From Sambucus nigra (taxonomy: Eukaryota > Streptophyta > Magnoliopsida > Dipsacales > Adoxaceae), in NCBI GenBank assembly GCA_949130495.1, contig OX422222.1, positions 273,658,109 to 273,722,108 of the forward strand: DNA of 64,000 bases, given 5' to 3'. The notes under the pieces were generated by a model. It did no database searches and was not told the origin of the DNA. It saw nothing but the letters and a program-made list of their open reading frames with translations. Of this stretch, positions 54,555 to 64,000 are shown in pieces (position 1 is the stretch's first letter; each line of letters begins with the position of its first letter). The translations under genes and the position numbers were made by a program.

Positions 54555-55300
54555 TGCACAACCAGTTCCTATAAGTTACATTAGTCTTGTGAGAGGTGTT
54601 CATGCCCCTCTTGGAGACGTTCGGGGGTGTTTTAGGTTTTTCTCCCCAGGGGAATTTTTTCAAACATAAGTCTGCTTATTTGCAAAAAATTTGGTCCTAT
54701 ACTCAAATCGAGAGTCTCATGAATATGTGGTCAGTTCCTATTATTTACGTTGATCTGTGCGAGGTGTTCGTTCCCCTCATGGGGCTATTCGAGTGTTGTT
54801 TTGGATTCCCCCCTTAGGTCATGTTTCCAAGCCTAAGTTTGCTTATTTGCCTATATTAGTCCTATTCCTAAATCGGGACTCCCGTGACTATGCAGTCAGT
54901 TCTTATGAGTTACACTATTTTCGTGCGGGTGTTCGTACCACTCATGGGGCTGTTCGAGGGCTATTTTGGATTTTCTCTAAGTTTTAGTCCTATTCACAAA
55001 TCGGGAGTCCCGTGACTACGTGGTCAGTTCCTACGAGTTACATTGATTTTGTACGAGGTTTTTGTACTCCCCATGGGGCCATTTGGGGACTGTTTTCGAT
55101 TTTTACTCTAGGGGGATGTTTTTAAGCCCAAGTATGGTTATTTTTATATTTTAGTCCTATTCCCAAACTAGGAGTCCCTTGACTACGTAGTCAGTTTCTA
55201 TGAGTTACATTGGTCTAGTGTGAGCTGTTTGTGCCCTCATGGGGCTATTTAAGTACTATTTTGGGTGTTCCCCCTCGTGGCTATTTTGGGATTGTGGCTT
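54555..55300 (+). repeat. ~165-bp satellite, about 4.5 units
   Basis: Anchor word CAGTTCCTAT/CAGTTCTTAT/CAGTTTCTAT at 54563, 54732, 54897, 55025 and 55192, spacing 169, 165, 128 and 167 bp. Each unit also has GAGTTACATTG, CTCATGGGGCT and TAGTCCTATTC plus GGGAGTCCCGTGACTA. The third unit is short by about 37 bp. Short frames inside are repeat translations. Confidence 0.9.
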
Positions 55301-56099
55301 ATATTATAGAAAATATATTAAAGTAACTCGTATGAAATGAAATAGAGTCTCATAATTGTGACTTATATTTTAGCAAATGCGCACTTAATTAATCATTAAG
55401 GAATGGAATTTTAAAAAATTATGTATATTATGTATATAAATATGTGAGTTAAAGTAAAGAATACTTAGTTCCTTCAATCCATTAAGGCAATGAAATAGAG
55501 TCCTGAGTTTGTGGTTGGACCACATTGGATTTGGAACCCCAACATTTACCTTCTTTGACTCTGCACTAGTCAATATATCAACTCCTCGTTCCAAGCATAA
55601 AACACGAGGTGCCAACTCTTGGAATTTATTCTTTCAGTCTTCAGCCTCATCTCTAGCTCTAGTTTTGGCACACTTCAATGGCAAAATATTATCTTTCTCT
55701 AATAGCCTATTGTATTTCTGTTAAGCACTATTATTTTATACGAGGTACAATTGGTTATCTTCGTTAACGTGGTATTTTCTTGTATGAGGTATATTATTAC
55801 AGATTGTTCTCAAATATTACAATTTGTCAAACATTATTCCTGGCCCAGACTTGACCAAGAAATAAAGTGGCCAAGTGATAAAAAAATTTGTGTAGTATTT
55901 CAATTTTTTCCCTTCTTCGTTGTCAACGTGAATAGGCATATCTTCCTAACCGTTTTCCATTTCATCAACCATAATCTGAGCTTCACCTATCTGCAGAGGT
56001 CGATTATGTACCAGAGTTTAAAAAATTACGGAGATGAGTGTGCACATGACAATAACCCCACTATTGGTCAAGTCTTTAGAATAGTACTTCTTTCCATAG
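55301..56099. other. AT-rich spacer
   Basis: No gene recognised. The right part (from about 55850) may include the decayed C-terminal end of the transposase remnant that follows on -. Confidence 0.45.
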
Positions 56100-57900
56100 T
56101 CAACATGAGTGTATGATGATGATCCAAGGCCTGTGGGAGGTGGATACATTGGGGAGGGGAACGTTAAAGGATGCGAGATTTATGATGGGAATGTTGAAGA
56201 AGGAAACATTTGTGAAGGGAAAATTAGAGATGGGAGATAGGGGAAACCTTGAAAATGAGTGTAGGGGAAACCTTGAGGAGGCATTGGGAGTCGAAAAACT
56301 TGAGTAAATAAGGACACAAAGGGCTTGATTTCACTTGTCAAGACTCCTAGGTTACTTTTAATCTCTTGGACATTCCTATTCGCATTGGATTAACTTTCCT
56401 CTTGGCTAGAGATACGATTCTTGATCAAATAAAGCTTGTCCATGAGAGGTGCATTATGTTTTAGTTTGGTATTTAGCATATGTGATCTAACACCTCTCGT
56501 CCTCCCTCTTTTATCAGTTATAAAGGCATAGGTCCAGGCATAATTTTTAATGTCATTATAAGGGCTCGAACCTGATTGACTGCTAATGGCCTCGATCGAT
56601 TCTAGAGTCTCAGCCAAGTGTGGTAGGAATTTATTATCTTTGTATCATCGTGCATGCACGTACAAGTTGGCCCAATTAGGTTTTTCATCGATATCTTGAT
56701 CGTCCTTTGTTTTATCTAACCATTCATTCTTCAAACCTTCATAGGATTTGTAGCCGAGCCTATGAATATCAATTATTTTTGACTTATTTTTTTCAATTCT
56801 TCTCCTTTTGGACAAACTTCTTATCCATAATCTTATTTTCTAGAAAGCTGTTCCATTGATAAACTGATATTTCAAAATTTGGAGGCACCCTGCCCCTCAG
56901 AACCACAATGCCAGAGTTCGATGCCCCCTTCGAAAAATATTTCTGCCAAATATTTCTCCGATATGTTCTCAACTATTTAGTAACCTAGGAAATAAACTTT
57001 TTATTTGAATGATCGGGGAATGAAAAATGATTGCAGAGTTGGTCATAAATATTATCCTTGATGGCTTGATCAACTAGGTTCAAGTTATATGCTCCCTTGA
57101 CTCCCACATTCATTTTCCTATACGGCAAACACTGGGATTTAAATCTCAGGAGGTCATTTTTATCACCAATGGTATTGTTCCCGATAAGGGAGAACCCAAT
57201 GGGCTTCTCCGCATTTGATCAAGAGGTGTCGAAAGCGCTGGATTGTGGCATTGGAGTAAGAGGGTTTTGTTGCCTACTCGTAGTTAGAGTAGTGGATTGA
57301 ACCAATGGTGGAGTAGATAATTTCTCACCGCGTGGTGATGAAATTTTTTATTGGGGTCTAGGAGATGAGAACCTTATTTGAGGTGTCACCTCATCCCTTG
57401 GGACATTATGTCTATTACCGCTCAATATTATTTATACAAAAATAATAAGCGACGAAATCATTATAATAATATAAAATTATAACTACCTAATAAATTTTAT
57501 GACTATATATATGTATTTACCTTCTCATAACGAGACTTTAAAATATGTTCAATGTGTCTAATCTCCATCCATTCGATTTAGTTTTTAAAAACCAATGAGT
57601 TTTTGCACGTGGCTAACTAGGAGGAAACATATCTATGGGTGATATATCGATGTCCGTGACATGAACTCATAACCCCATATTCTCCAACTTAATGGAAATA
57701 TTCAATTTAGCATGCATATGTTTTCAGACATCACAACTTTGGTCAATCCACTTTGTACGTAGTTGTATCCACAATGGGGGAATATTTATTTTCCGCCTCT
57801 CTAATAGAGTAAGTAAGGTCAGGGCTATGTCGGGATTATTTATGTGGAATATATTCTCTACATCATCATTCTAACTTTCTTATATAGAAAATAGAATACA
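56100..57900 (-). pseudogene. Ptta/En/Spm-type plant transposase-associated protein remnant
   Basis: On - from right to left: NPDIALTLLTLLERRKINIP (about 57830), EKPIGFSLIGNNTIGDKN (about 57200), VDQAIKDNIYDQLCNHFSFP (about 57060), LRTYRRNIWQKYF (about 56970), VYQWNSFLENKIMD, HRLGYKSYEGLKNEWLDKTK, KPNWANLYVHAR (about 56660), LAETLESIEAISSQSGSSPY, AFITDKRGRTRGV (about 56510), and a proline/phenylalanine-rich tail. The order resembles the Ptta/En/Spm (Transposase_24) family encoded by CACTA-type elements. Many stops. No CACTA termini were found in the flanks. Confidence 0.6.
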
Positions 57901-58759
57901 ATCGAACAGGTACTCTTGCCGGAGATGAAATCCACAATTTTCAAGGTAATTACATTGCTCGATTTCTTATTCCCATACTTGTATATATGAGTACCCTCTA
58001 AATGATGCTCATTAATAAATGAGGTATAAATGCAGTCAAATTTTAACCTCTCATACTCTTATTGCCAGTGATTATCACCATGCCTTATTTTTCCTGAGAA
58101 AAATATATAAGGGTGTGAATATGAGTCATACAAGTATGGCTCTAATTAATCATTCGTAGTTATTATTTTTCAACCAATCCAATTTAAATTTATCTTATTT
58201 TAACATATGAATCCTATGTGAACCCCGTGTATGAGACGTTTCATCGAGTAAAATTCAATTAAGGAACGCCCCTGATACACTTACATTTAAATAGGGTAAT
58301 TTTTAAAACACATTTTGTTAGGGTTTATTAAAAGAGAGTATGACAAGAGTTTGAAAGTCTCTGTGTACTAATCAATCAAACATCACTATCTAATAACAAA
58401 ACCAATAATTGACAACTAGCAATTATCCCGCACTCCTTCAATCGTCTTCATGATAAAACACATATTTATGATAACAATATCTCAAGTAAGGGCTTCTATA
58501 TGTTCTTGCATAAAAAAGACTTGTAGTTAACTTGTGTTACATCATAAGGGCTCATATATGTTGACATGTAATTAATTTAAATGTGTTACATCATAAGGGA
58601 TCATATATGTATCAAGTGTCCTATTAAGAATATGGTATAATCTTATTAAGCATGAACAATATTTGAATTATCTAGCTCTAAATTTAAGTTCATCTATTAT
58701 ATTATCAAATCTTAATCGTCAAATTCTACAAATGGTGTCCAAATCTTAAATATCAAAAT
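57901..58759. other. AT-rich spacer
   Basis: Contains a short duplicated block (GTGTTACATCATAAGGG at 58535 and 58583). No gene recognised. Confidence 0.5.
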
Positions 58760-58774
58760 TTCCATATTTTGGGT

Positions 58775-59095
58775 TTTAGCGTTTAGGCTTTAGGGTTTAT
58801 AGTTTTCAATTTATAATTTAGGGTATATGATTTAGGGTTTATAGTCAACGTTTTAGGGTTTAAGTATTTGGGTTTAGTAATTTGGGCTTAAGTTTTAGGA
58901 TTTAGTAAATAGGGTTTAGGGTATTTTCACTAATTTTAAACATGGGCAATTTTTAGTCATTATGGTTTAGGTGATTAGGTTAGTCATTAGAGTTTATTGA
59001 TTTGGGCTTAAGTTTTAGGGTTTAGTAAATAAGATTTAGGGTATTTTCAACTAATTTAAAGCTTGGGATTTTTTTTCACTAATTCGGGTTTAAGA
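58775..59095 (+). repeat. Degenerate telomere-type (TTTAGGG) repeats
   Basis: Many variants of TTTAGGGTTTA, TTTGGGCTTAAG and TTTAGTAAATAGGG over 320 bp; includes a partial duplication of GGGCTTAAGTTTTAGGxTTTAG (58886 and 59003). Confidence 0.75.
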
Positions 59096-59139
59096 ATTAT
59101 AAATACTAAATCAGTTAAAAAATAATTGGGTATTTAGGT

Positions 59140-59425
<286 letters not shown>

Positions 59426-59439
59426 AACTATAATGCCCA

Positions 59440-61979
59440 GACCCGAATTTTGGCTACCGTTGGGGCAATCCGTACCTAATTCAAGGTGTTAAGAAGGAGG
59501 GGGAAATTCCAATTTTATTATTTAAGAAAAGCCTTTAATCACCATTTTATAAGGACCATAATATAATTTAACTGATTCTAATTTAGAAATAGGTTGTCGT
59601 TTTAAGTAATTAAGTCAATTAGCAAGATTTATTTAGAAAATTTCATTAAATCCAACGATACTAATAATAAGGGAAATAAACTATAAACTCCTATATTATT
59701 ACAACACATGGCCCAAAGTTCGAATAAAAGATTATTCCAAATGCCATAAATTCAAATATTCAAAACACATTTTTAAAATACCATGGCAGAGCTCTAACGA
59801 TGACTAGTACTCTCCAGGGACTTATCAATGTCCTTGCCAATGTCCTTATCGGAGGTATCTGGAGGTGTGGATTTTAACATAAAAATAAGGGTGAGCAAAG
59901 TGCTCAGCGGGGCGGGGAATACTAAAAAACTATATTATTATATGAAAATACTATACATATAACATTTATATTAGCAATTTCAGAAACTTTATCACTTAAC
60001 GAGTACAAATGCGACTACCACATAGTGCAATCCGAGAGATATGCTCATACCCACACTTGTCCATTTTACACTAACTTTTCACATAATTAGAGACCATTTA
60101 GTCATCTTTATTTACTGGTCTTCGTTTTACTATTTTCATTAGATTGTCTTTATTACATTTCCTAAGTACAACCTTATATATTTACATTTTCATCATTCCA
60201 TTATCAACATTATTTTTTTCTAAAAATTTATCAAATAACTGCATATTTTAACGGGCTCCACACCCCCAGCGACATCACCATATGCTCTGGCTTGTGATTT
60301 TGGGTCATGCACTCTAGGGCTCCGGGCCCCTGTTAATTATTTTTTGATTGCATCCGAGTCCATAGTAATTTGTTTTAACATTTTATCAAAGGTCCAAACA
60401 TTTGACCGTTCTTATCATTCTTACGGTTCACATTCATATTTCACACCATTTTCATGCCACTTTATTTATTTCATCTATTCTTCACAAAAACGGCCGATAA
60501 GGCCAAACAAGGAAGTCCGACCACTAAAACACTCTACTTTACTAAAATTACCATTTTACCATTTATTTTACTTTGTGAAAAATACATTTCATCATTATGA
60601 CATCATAAATTGTCATTTTATCTTAAAAAAGACACACTTCATCATTTCACTTCAAGAAAGTCCCCTTTTATTCATATTTCTTAAGAAGGAATACATTTAA
60701 TATTTTGAAGATCATTTTTACCAAAATGTTCGTTTAAGCCTTATGATCACATGTTGTCTTAAACATCATTATTCCCCACTTTATCAACATTTTTCAACAT
60801 GTTTAGGGGCTGAATTTTCCATCTTTTTTATTTCATCTTGAAATTCATTTATCTTATTTAGATATCCTCTAGTAACATACTACAAGATTCTACACATGTT
60901 AGAATGGATTTCAACAAAAAAATTCCATAAATATAAACCTAAACATAATATTAACATGAAATCATATTTTCTATGCATATTCATCATATTTTAAGACTAA
61001 AATGATACTTGTTCCTCAAAAATCCTTTCAAGTTTAGTTTTCTTTAAAACTTTCATTTTTCATAAGAAAACTTTAAATAAACACACTAAAAAATAACTTT
61101 AAAAGATTATCTATATTCTAGCATGCACCCTCACATGTAGCTTAGGTTTTAAACTTGAAAACATAATGAGGAAAACCCCATATTGAATTTGAAGAGAAGA
61201 AACTAAAAATGATGACTTAAAAGCTCTTAAAACTCCACAAAATCTCCGAGAATTCTCTAACTCTTCTTGAAATCTCCGACAACAACTCTTCAACCCAACT
61301 TCTTCCTTGGACAAGGCTTGAGGTAGGTGTTATAAACTTGAAAATGGGTTAAATATTTCTAATACTGATGGTTTAAAGCTTGGGAACAGATGAAGTAGGG
61401 ATGGAAATAGAGGAGAAGGCTTGGAAGTGAGAGAGAGAATGTGTAAAATCTGATGAAAATGGATAGAAACGGGTTCTCTCTACTTTCACCTATATTTAAA
61501 CCCAAGTGTCCTTAATCCTTTTACCCTTTAATCCACCAAACCCCTTGACCCTCGTTTGATCTGCTCCATTGGGAGCTTGTCAAATCAAGCCATCCAAGGA
61601 CCAGCATTGTGATAGAACAAAAATTCTACAAATTTTTTGAATTTCTACAGGATCGTTCGGATGAGATTAGACCTTGTTCGAATGACATTGCATCTCATTC
61701 GAACTGGGTTCCAAAGAGAATTTAACGAGGCTATAGTTCGAAGGCCGTTTAAAGATTCGTTAGAACAACCCAAAATTTCTCGTTTGAACTACCAAGAATT
61801 GCATTCGAACGATCCCAAAACTTTCTTATATAAAATTAAGTACAATCAATTCCCGTTTTAATTGCACAAAGGCTATAAGAACAATTTAAATTAGACAACC
61901 ATCCATTATATTAAATCCATGGCCAATAGGCATGTAAATTACTGGAACAAAAAATACAATCTCGTACATGATCGTCACA
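59440..61979 (-). mobile_element. LTR region of a Tekay/Del-like Ty3/gypsy element
   Basis: On - it starts TGTGACGATCATGTACGAG at 61979 directly after a PPT, and ends near 59440 (terminus uncertain). The word AAGGGTGAGCAAAGTGCTCAG (59887) resembles the GTGAGCxxxxxGCTCAG word in Del/Tekay LTRs. TTTAAATATA on - at 61500-61491 is a likely TATA, with a TTCGAA-type array upstream (61812-61648). Confidence 0.55.
61648..61812 (-). promoter_or_regulatory. TTCGAACGA-type array in the Tekay-like LTR
   Basis: Words in + orientation: CGTTCGGATGAG, TTGTTCGAATGAC, CTCATTCGAACTGG, AGTTCGAAGGCC, TTCGTTAGAAC, CTCGTTTGAAC, GCATTCGAACGATC. Upstream (on -) of the TATA-like TTTAAATATA. Confidence 0.6.
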
Positions 61980-62000
61980 TTCTCCCCTCCTTAGGAGATT
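61980..62000 (-). other. Polypurine tract of the Tekay/Del-like element
   Basis: On - the sequence CCTAAGGAGGGGAGAA precedes the LTR start TGTGACG, the usual arrangement for this lineage. Confidence 0.7.
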
Positions 62001-63010
62001 TCATCCCTAAAATCAACTCAACTAAGCTAGGCAAAAAGTTCTAAGTGATTTTCACGCATCTCTAACTCGCGTTCCCAAATTGCACCTAATATACCTTAGA
62101 ACTCCCAAAAGACCTTCACTAACGGGATGACCTTGTTGTGCAAGACTCTGTCCTTATGGTCCAAGATGGGCAAAGGTTTAGTAGGAACGTAAAGTCTTCT
62201 TTTAACTCGATGTGGTTTCAATTGACGATGTGCCTAGGATCCGGGACATACTTCTTCATCATAGGCATGTGGAACACACAATGAATGTAGGATAACTACG
62301 GAGGTAATGCTAAGAGATATGATACTTCTTCAATTCATTTTCGAATCTCGAAAGGACTAATATACTGAGGGGCAAGCTTTCCCTTTTAGCCAAACCATTG
62401 ACCGTCGATTCTCTCCATAACCTTCAATATCACATGGTCATCCACCTCAAACTCTAGGCGATTATCAACGTAGTTCTTCTGCCGACTTTGATCCATCACG
62501 AGTCTTTATCGAATTACCCTAACTTTATTAGTCATCCCCTTGATCGTGTTCGAGTTTGTGAGATCTCACCTACTTTTACCCAATAAATTAAAAATCTGCA
62601 CGAACTCCCATAAAGAGCTTCATAGGGAGCCATATCAGTGCTGACCTGATAGCTTTTGTTGTAGGAAAATGATTTAAGATGAAGATTGTCCGCTCAACTA
62701 CCTTGGAGATCAAGCGCACAATCCCTGAACATATCTTTTAAAATATGAATGATTTGTTTAGACTTCTCATCTATCTCGAGACGGTAAGTTGTACTTATGT
62801 TCAAATCGGTACACAATTCATCCTGAATCTTATTCCAAAACCGAGACATAAATTGGGGATATCCATGTTTGAGACTTTCGAGAGAGGAATGCCATGAACA
62901 CGGATTATCTCTCGGACATACAATCATGCCAACTTAGCCATACTATCGGTTACTCTAATCGATAAAAAGTGAGCGAACTTCATAAGCCATTCCACTATAA
63001 CCCAGATTGC
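62001..63010 (-). pseudogene. Tekay/Del-like pol 3' remnant: integrase core end and C-terminal domain
   Basis: On -: SAHFLSIRVTDS-like words near 62960, then 62927-62694 with YPQFMSRFWNKIQDELCTDL, where the family has DRDPRFTSRFWxxLxxALGTxL; the NGQSERT-type word is mutated (EKSKQIIHILKDMFRDCALD). Further left: VMERIDGQWFG, KGKLAPQYISPFEI, LALPP and VFHMPMMKKYVPDP, the C-terminal integrase stretch before a chromodomain in this lineage. A DEIS end follows near 62005. Many stops. Confidence 0.75.
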
Positions 63011-63591
63011 ATCATGATTCCATTCATACCATGGTAAGGATAATCCATATGTGTATCCGTTACTCTAATCGAATAGTATGTGTATTCAACACGGATAATC
63101 CGTATGCGAGGTGGACTATCCTTATTTGCGGATATCTGTTTTTCTGGATATCTATATTCATATTGTATTTATTAATAATTTATCATTTATATTAGTTATA
63201 TATAATTATTATTTATAATATTTATTATAGGTAATGTAAAATATAAATATACAATACAAAAATGTTAATCATCACTTTTCACTCATTTAAAAAATAGAGA
63301 AATAATTCCTTTTAAAAAATCAAAAGATAATGAATGGCTTGAAAAGAAAAAAAGAAAAGAATAGAAAAGAATAAAAAGCGAAAAAAAGAAACTCGAATAA
63401 AACATTTGACCTAAAACCTTTCTCCTACATTTTACCCATTTTCCCCCTCTCCCTCATTTTCAGCTCACACCCTCTTTTCCAAAACCGTCCCTCTACTGGT
63501 AACTTAGTAAGCTCGTCTCCTCCCTCTCTCTCTCACCCTCCCACACACACACACATACAACAACAACAACAACAACACACACAGACACACA

Positions 63592-63637
<46 letters not shown>

Positions 63638-63643
63638 CACAAC

Positions 63644-63685
<42 letters not shown>

Positions 63686-64000
63686 CACACAACAACACAC
63701 ACAGACGTACACAGCAACTCACACACACAGACGTAGATGCAGACAACAACTATTAGGGAAATATTATTGATTCTAATTTCTAAGTTGTTGATTATGAAAT
63801 GTTAGATCAATTTGTTGATTCTAAATTGTTGATTACAAACAGTTAGGGCTTGGTATTTCTTTTGACAATATTATTGATATTACTTATTAAAAGAGGCAAG
63901 TCAATTGAAAAGGATAAGTAATGTAAACGTATATAGATATTATCCTAATCCGAGAAATCCGAGAGGATATGGATATGGATAATTGTTTTTACTATCCGAG
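63011..64000. repeat. Possible DNA-transposon end and CA-rich microsatellites
   Basis: GGATAATCCGTATGCG (63099) and GGATATCTGTTTTTCTGGATAT (63136) at the left, and GAGGATATGGATATGGATAA (63962) to the window end, recall the GGATATCCG-type subterminal words of non-autonomous hAT elements. Between them are an AT-rich stretch, a purine then pyrimidine-rich part (63340-63540) and a compound (CA)n tract (63541-63735). The right end is outside the window, so this is tentative. Confidence 0.35.

Noticed and set aside
63493..63749. Cys/Val-rich ORFs on -
   Set aside because: Translations of the (CA)n tract at 63541-63735.

Overview
This window looks like repeat-dense, probably pericentromeric DNA from a flowering plant, most likely a eudicot. 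It is AT-rich and carries Ty3/gypsy remnants (Tat-like, Athila-like, Tekay/Del-like), Ty1/copia remnants, an En/Spm-type transposase fragment, plant-mobile-domain and OTU-like fragments, degenerate TTTAGGG tracts, a ~165-bp satellite and an endogenous caulimovirid (plant pararetrovirus). I found no intact single-copy host gene, no tRNA or rRNA gene and no CRISPR array. Nearly every recognisable coding region is broken by stops or frameshifts.

Layout. 1-7645 (+): 3' part of a Tat-lineage Ty3/gypsy element, with pol remnants, then a two-gene cassette on the opposite strand (6868 to 3465), then PPT and LTR (7132-7645). 7646-9790: 3' end and LTR-like part of a copia (SIRE/Maximus-like) element. 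9830-10290: OTU-like fragment. 12510-29658: copia-type elements carrying gag but no visible pol, present in inverted orientations (gag - at 13801-14640, gag + at 18157-20090, LTR pieces at 14776-15360, 28128-28566 and 28724-29658). They are interrupted by an unclassified repeat (15420-17900) and by a complete Athila-type non-autonomous LTR element on the - strand (21643-28122, TSD AAGGA). 29659-30180: plant-mobile-domain remnant. 30667-34569: 3' part of a second Tat-type element on the - strand, whose antisense cassette therefore reads + and matches the first in gene order, intron positions and TATA spacing. 35800-40781: copia gag remnant and an inverted pair of copia LTRs. 41000-42560: gypsy pol remnant.

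43395-53231 is the endogenous caulimovirid, best described as florendovirus-like. A + segment runs ORF2 end, promoter, tRNA-Met primer site, movement protein, protease, RT. It joins at 48041/48042 to a - segment carrying the same genome with a different set of deletions, giving a near-palindromic locus. The right copy keeps an uninterrupted RT-RNase H frame. Both copies share one frameshift between protease and RT.

53680-57900: gypsy RT remnant, satellite array and En/Spm-type transposase remnant. 59440-63010 (-): Tekay/Del-like element with LTR-like region, PPT, integrase and a pol C-terminal end. 63010-64000: microsatellites and a possible DNA-transposon end.

Three cross-cutting signals stand out. 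The Tat elements carry a conserved spliced antisense gene pair with its own promoter. Arrays of short palindromic words (TTCGAACGA-like or TCGATCGATC) lie just upstream of TATA boxes in several LTRs of different lineages. LTRs repeatedly occur as inverted, fold-back pairs with a short internal segment between them. All calls come from reading translations and repeats by eye; no database search was possible.
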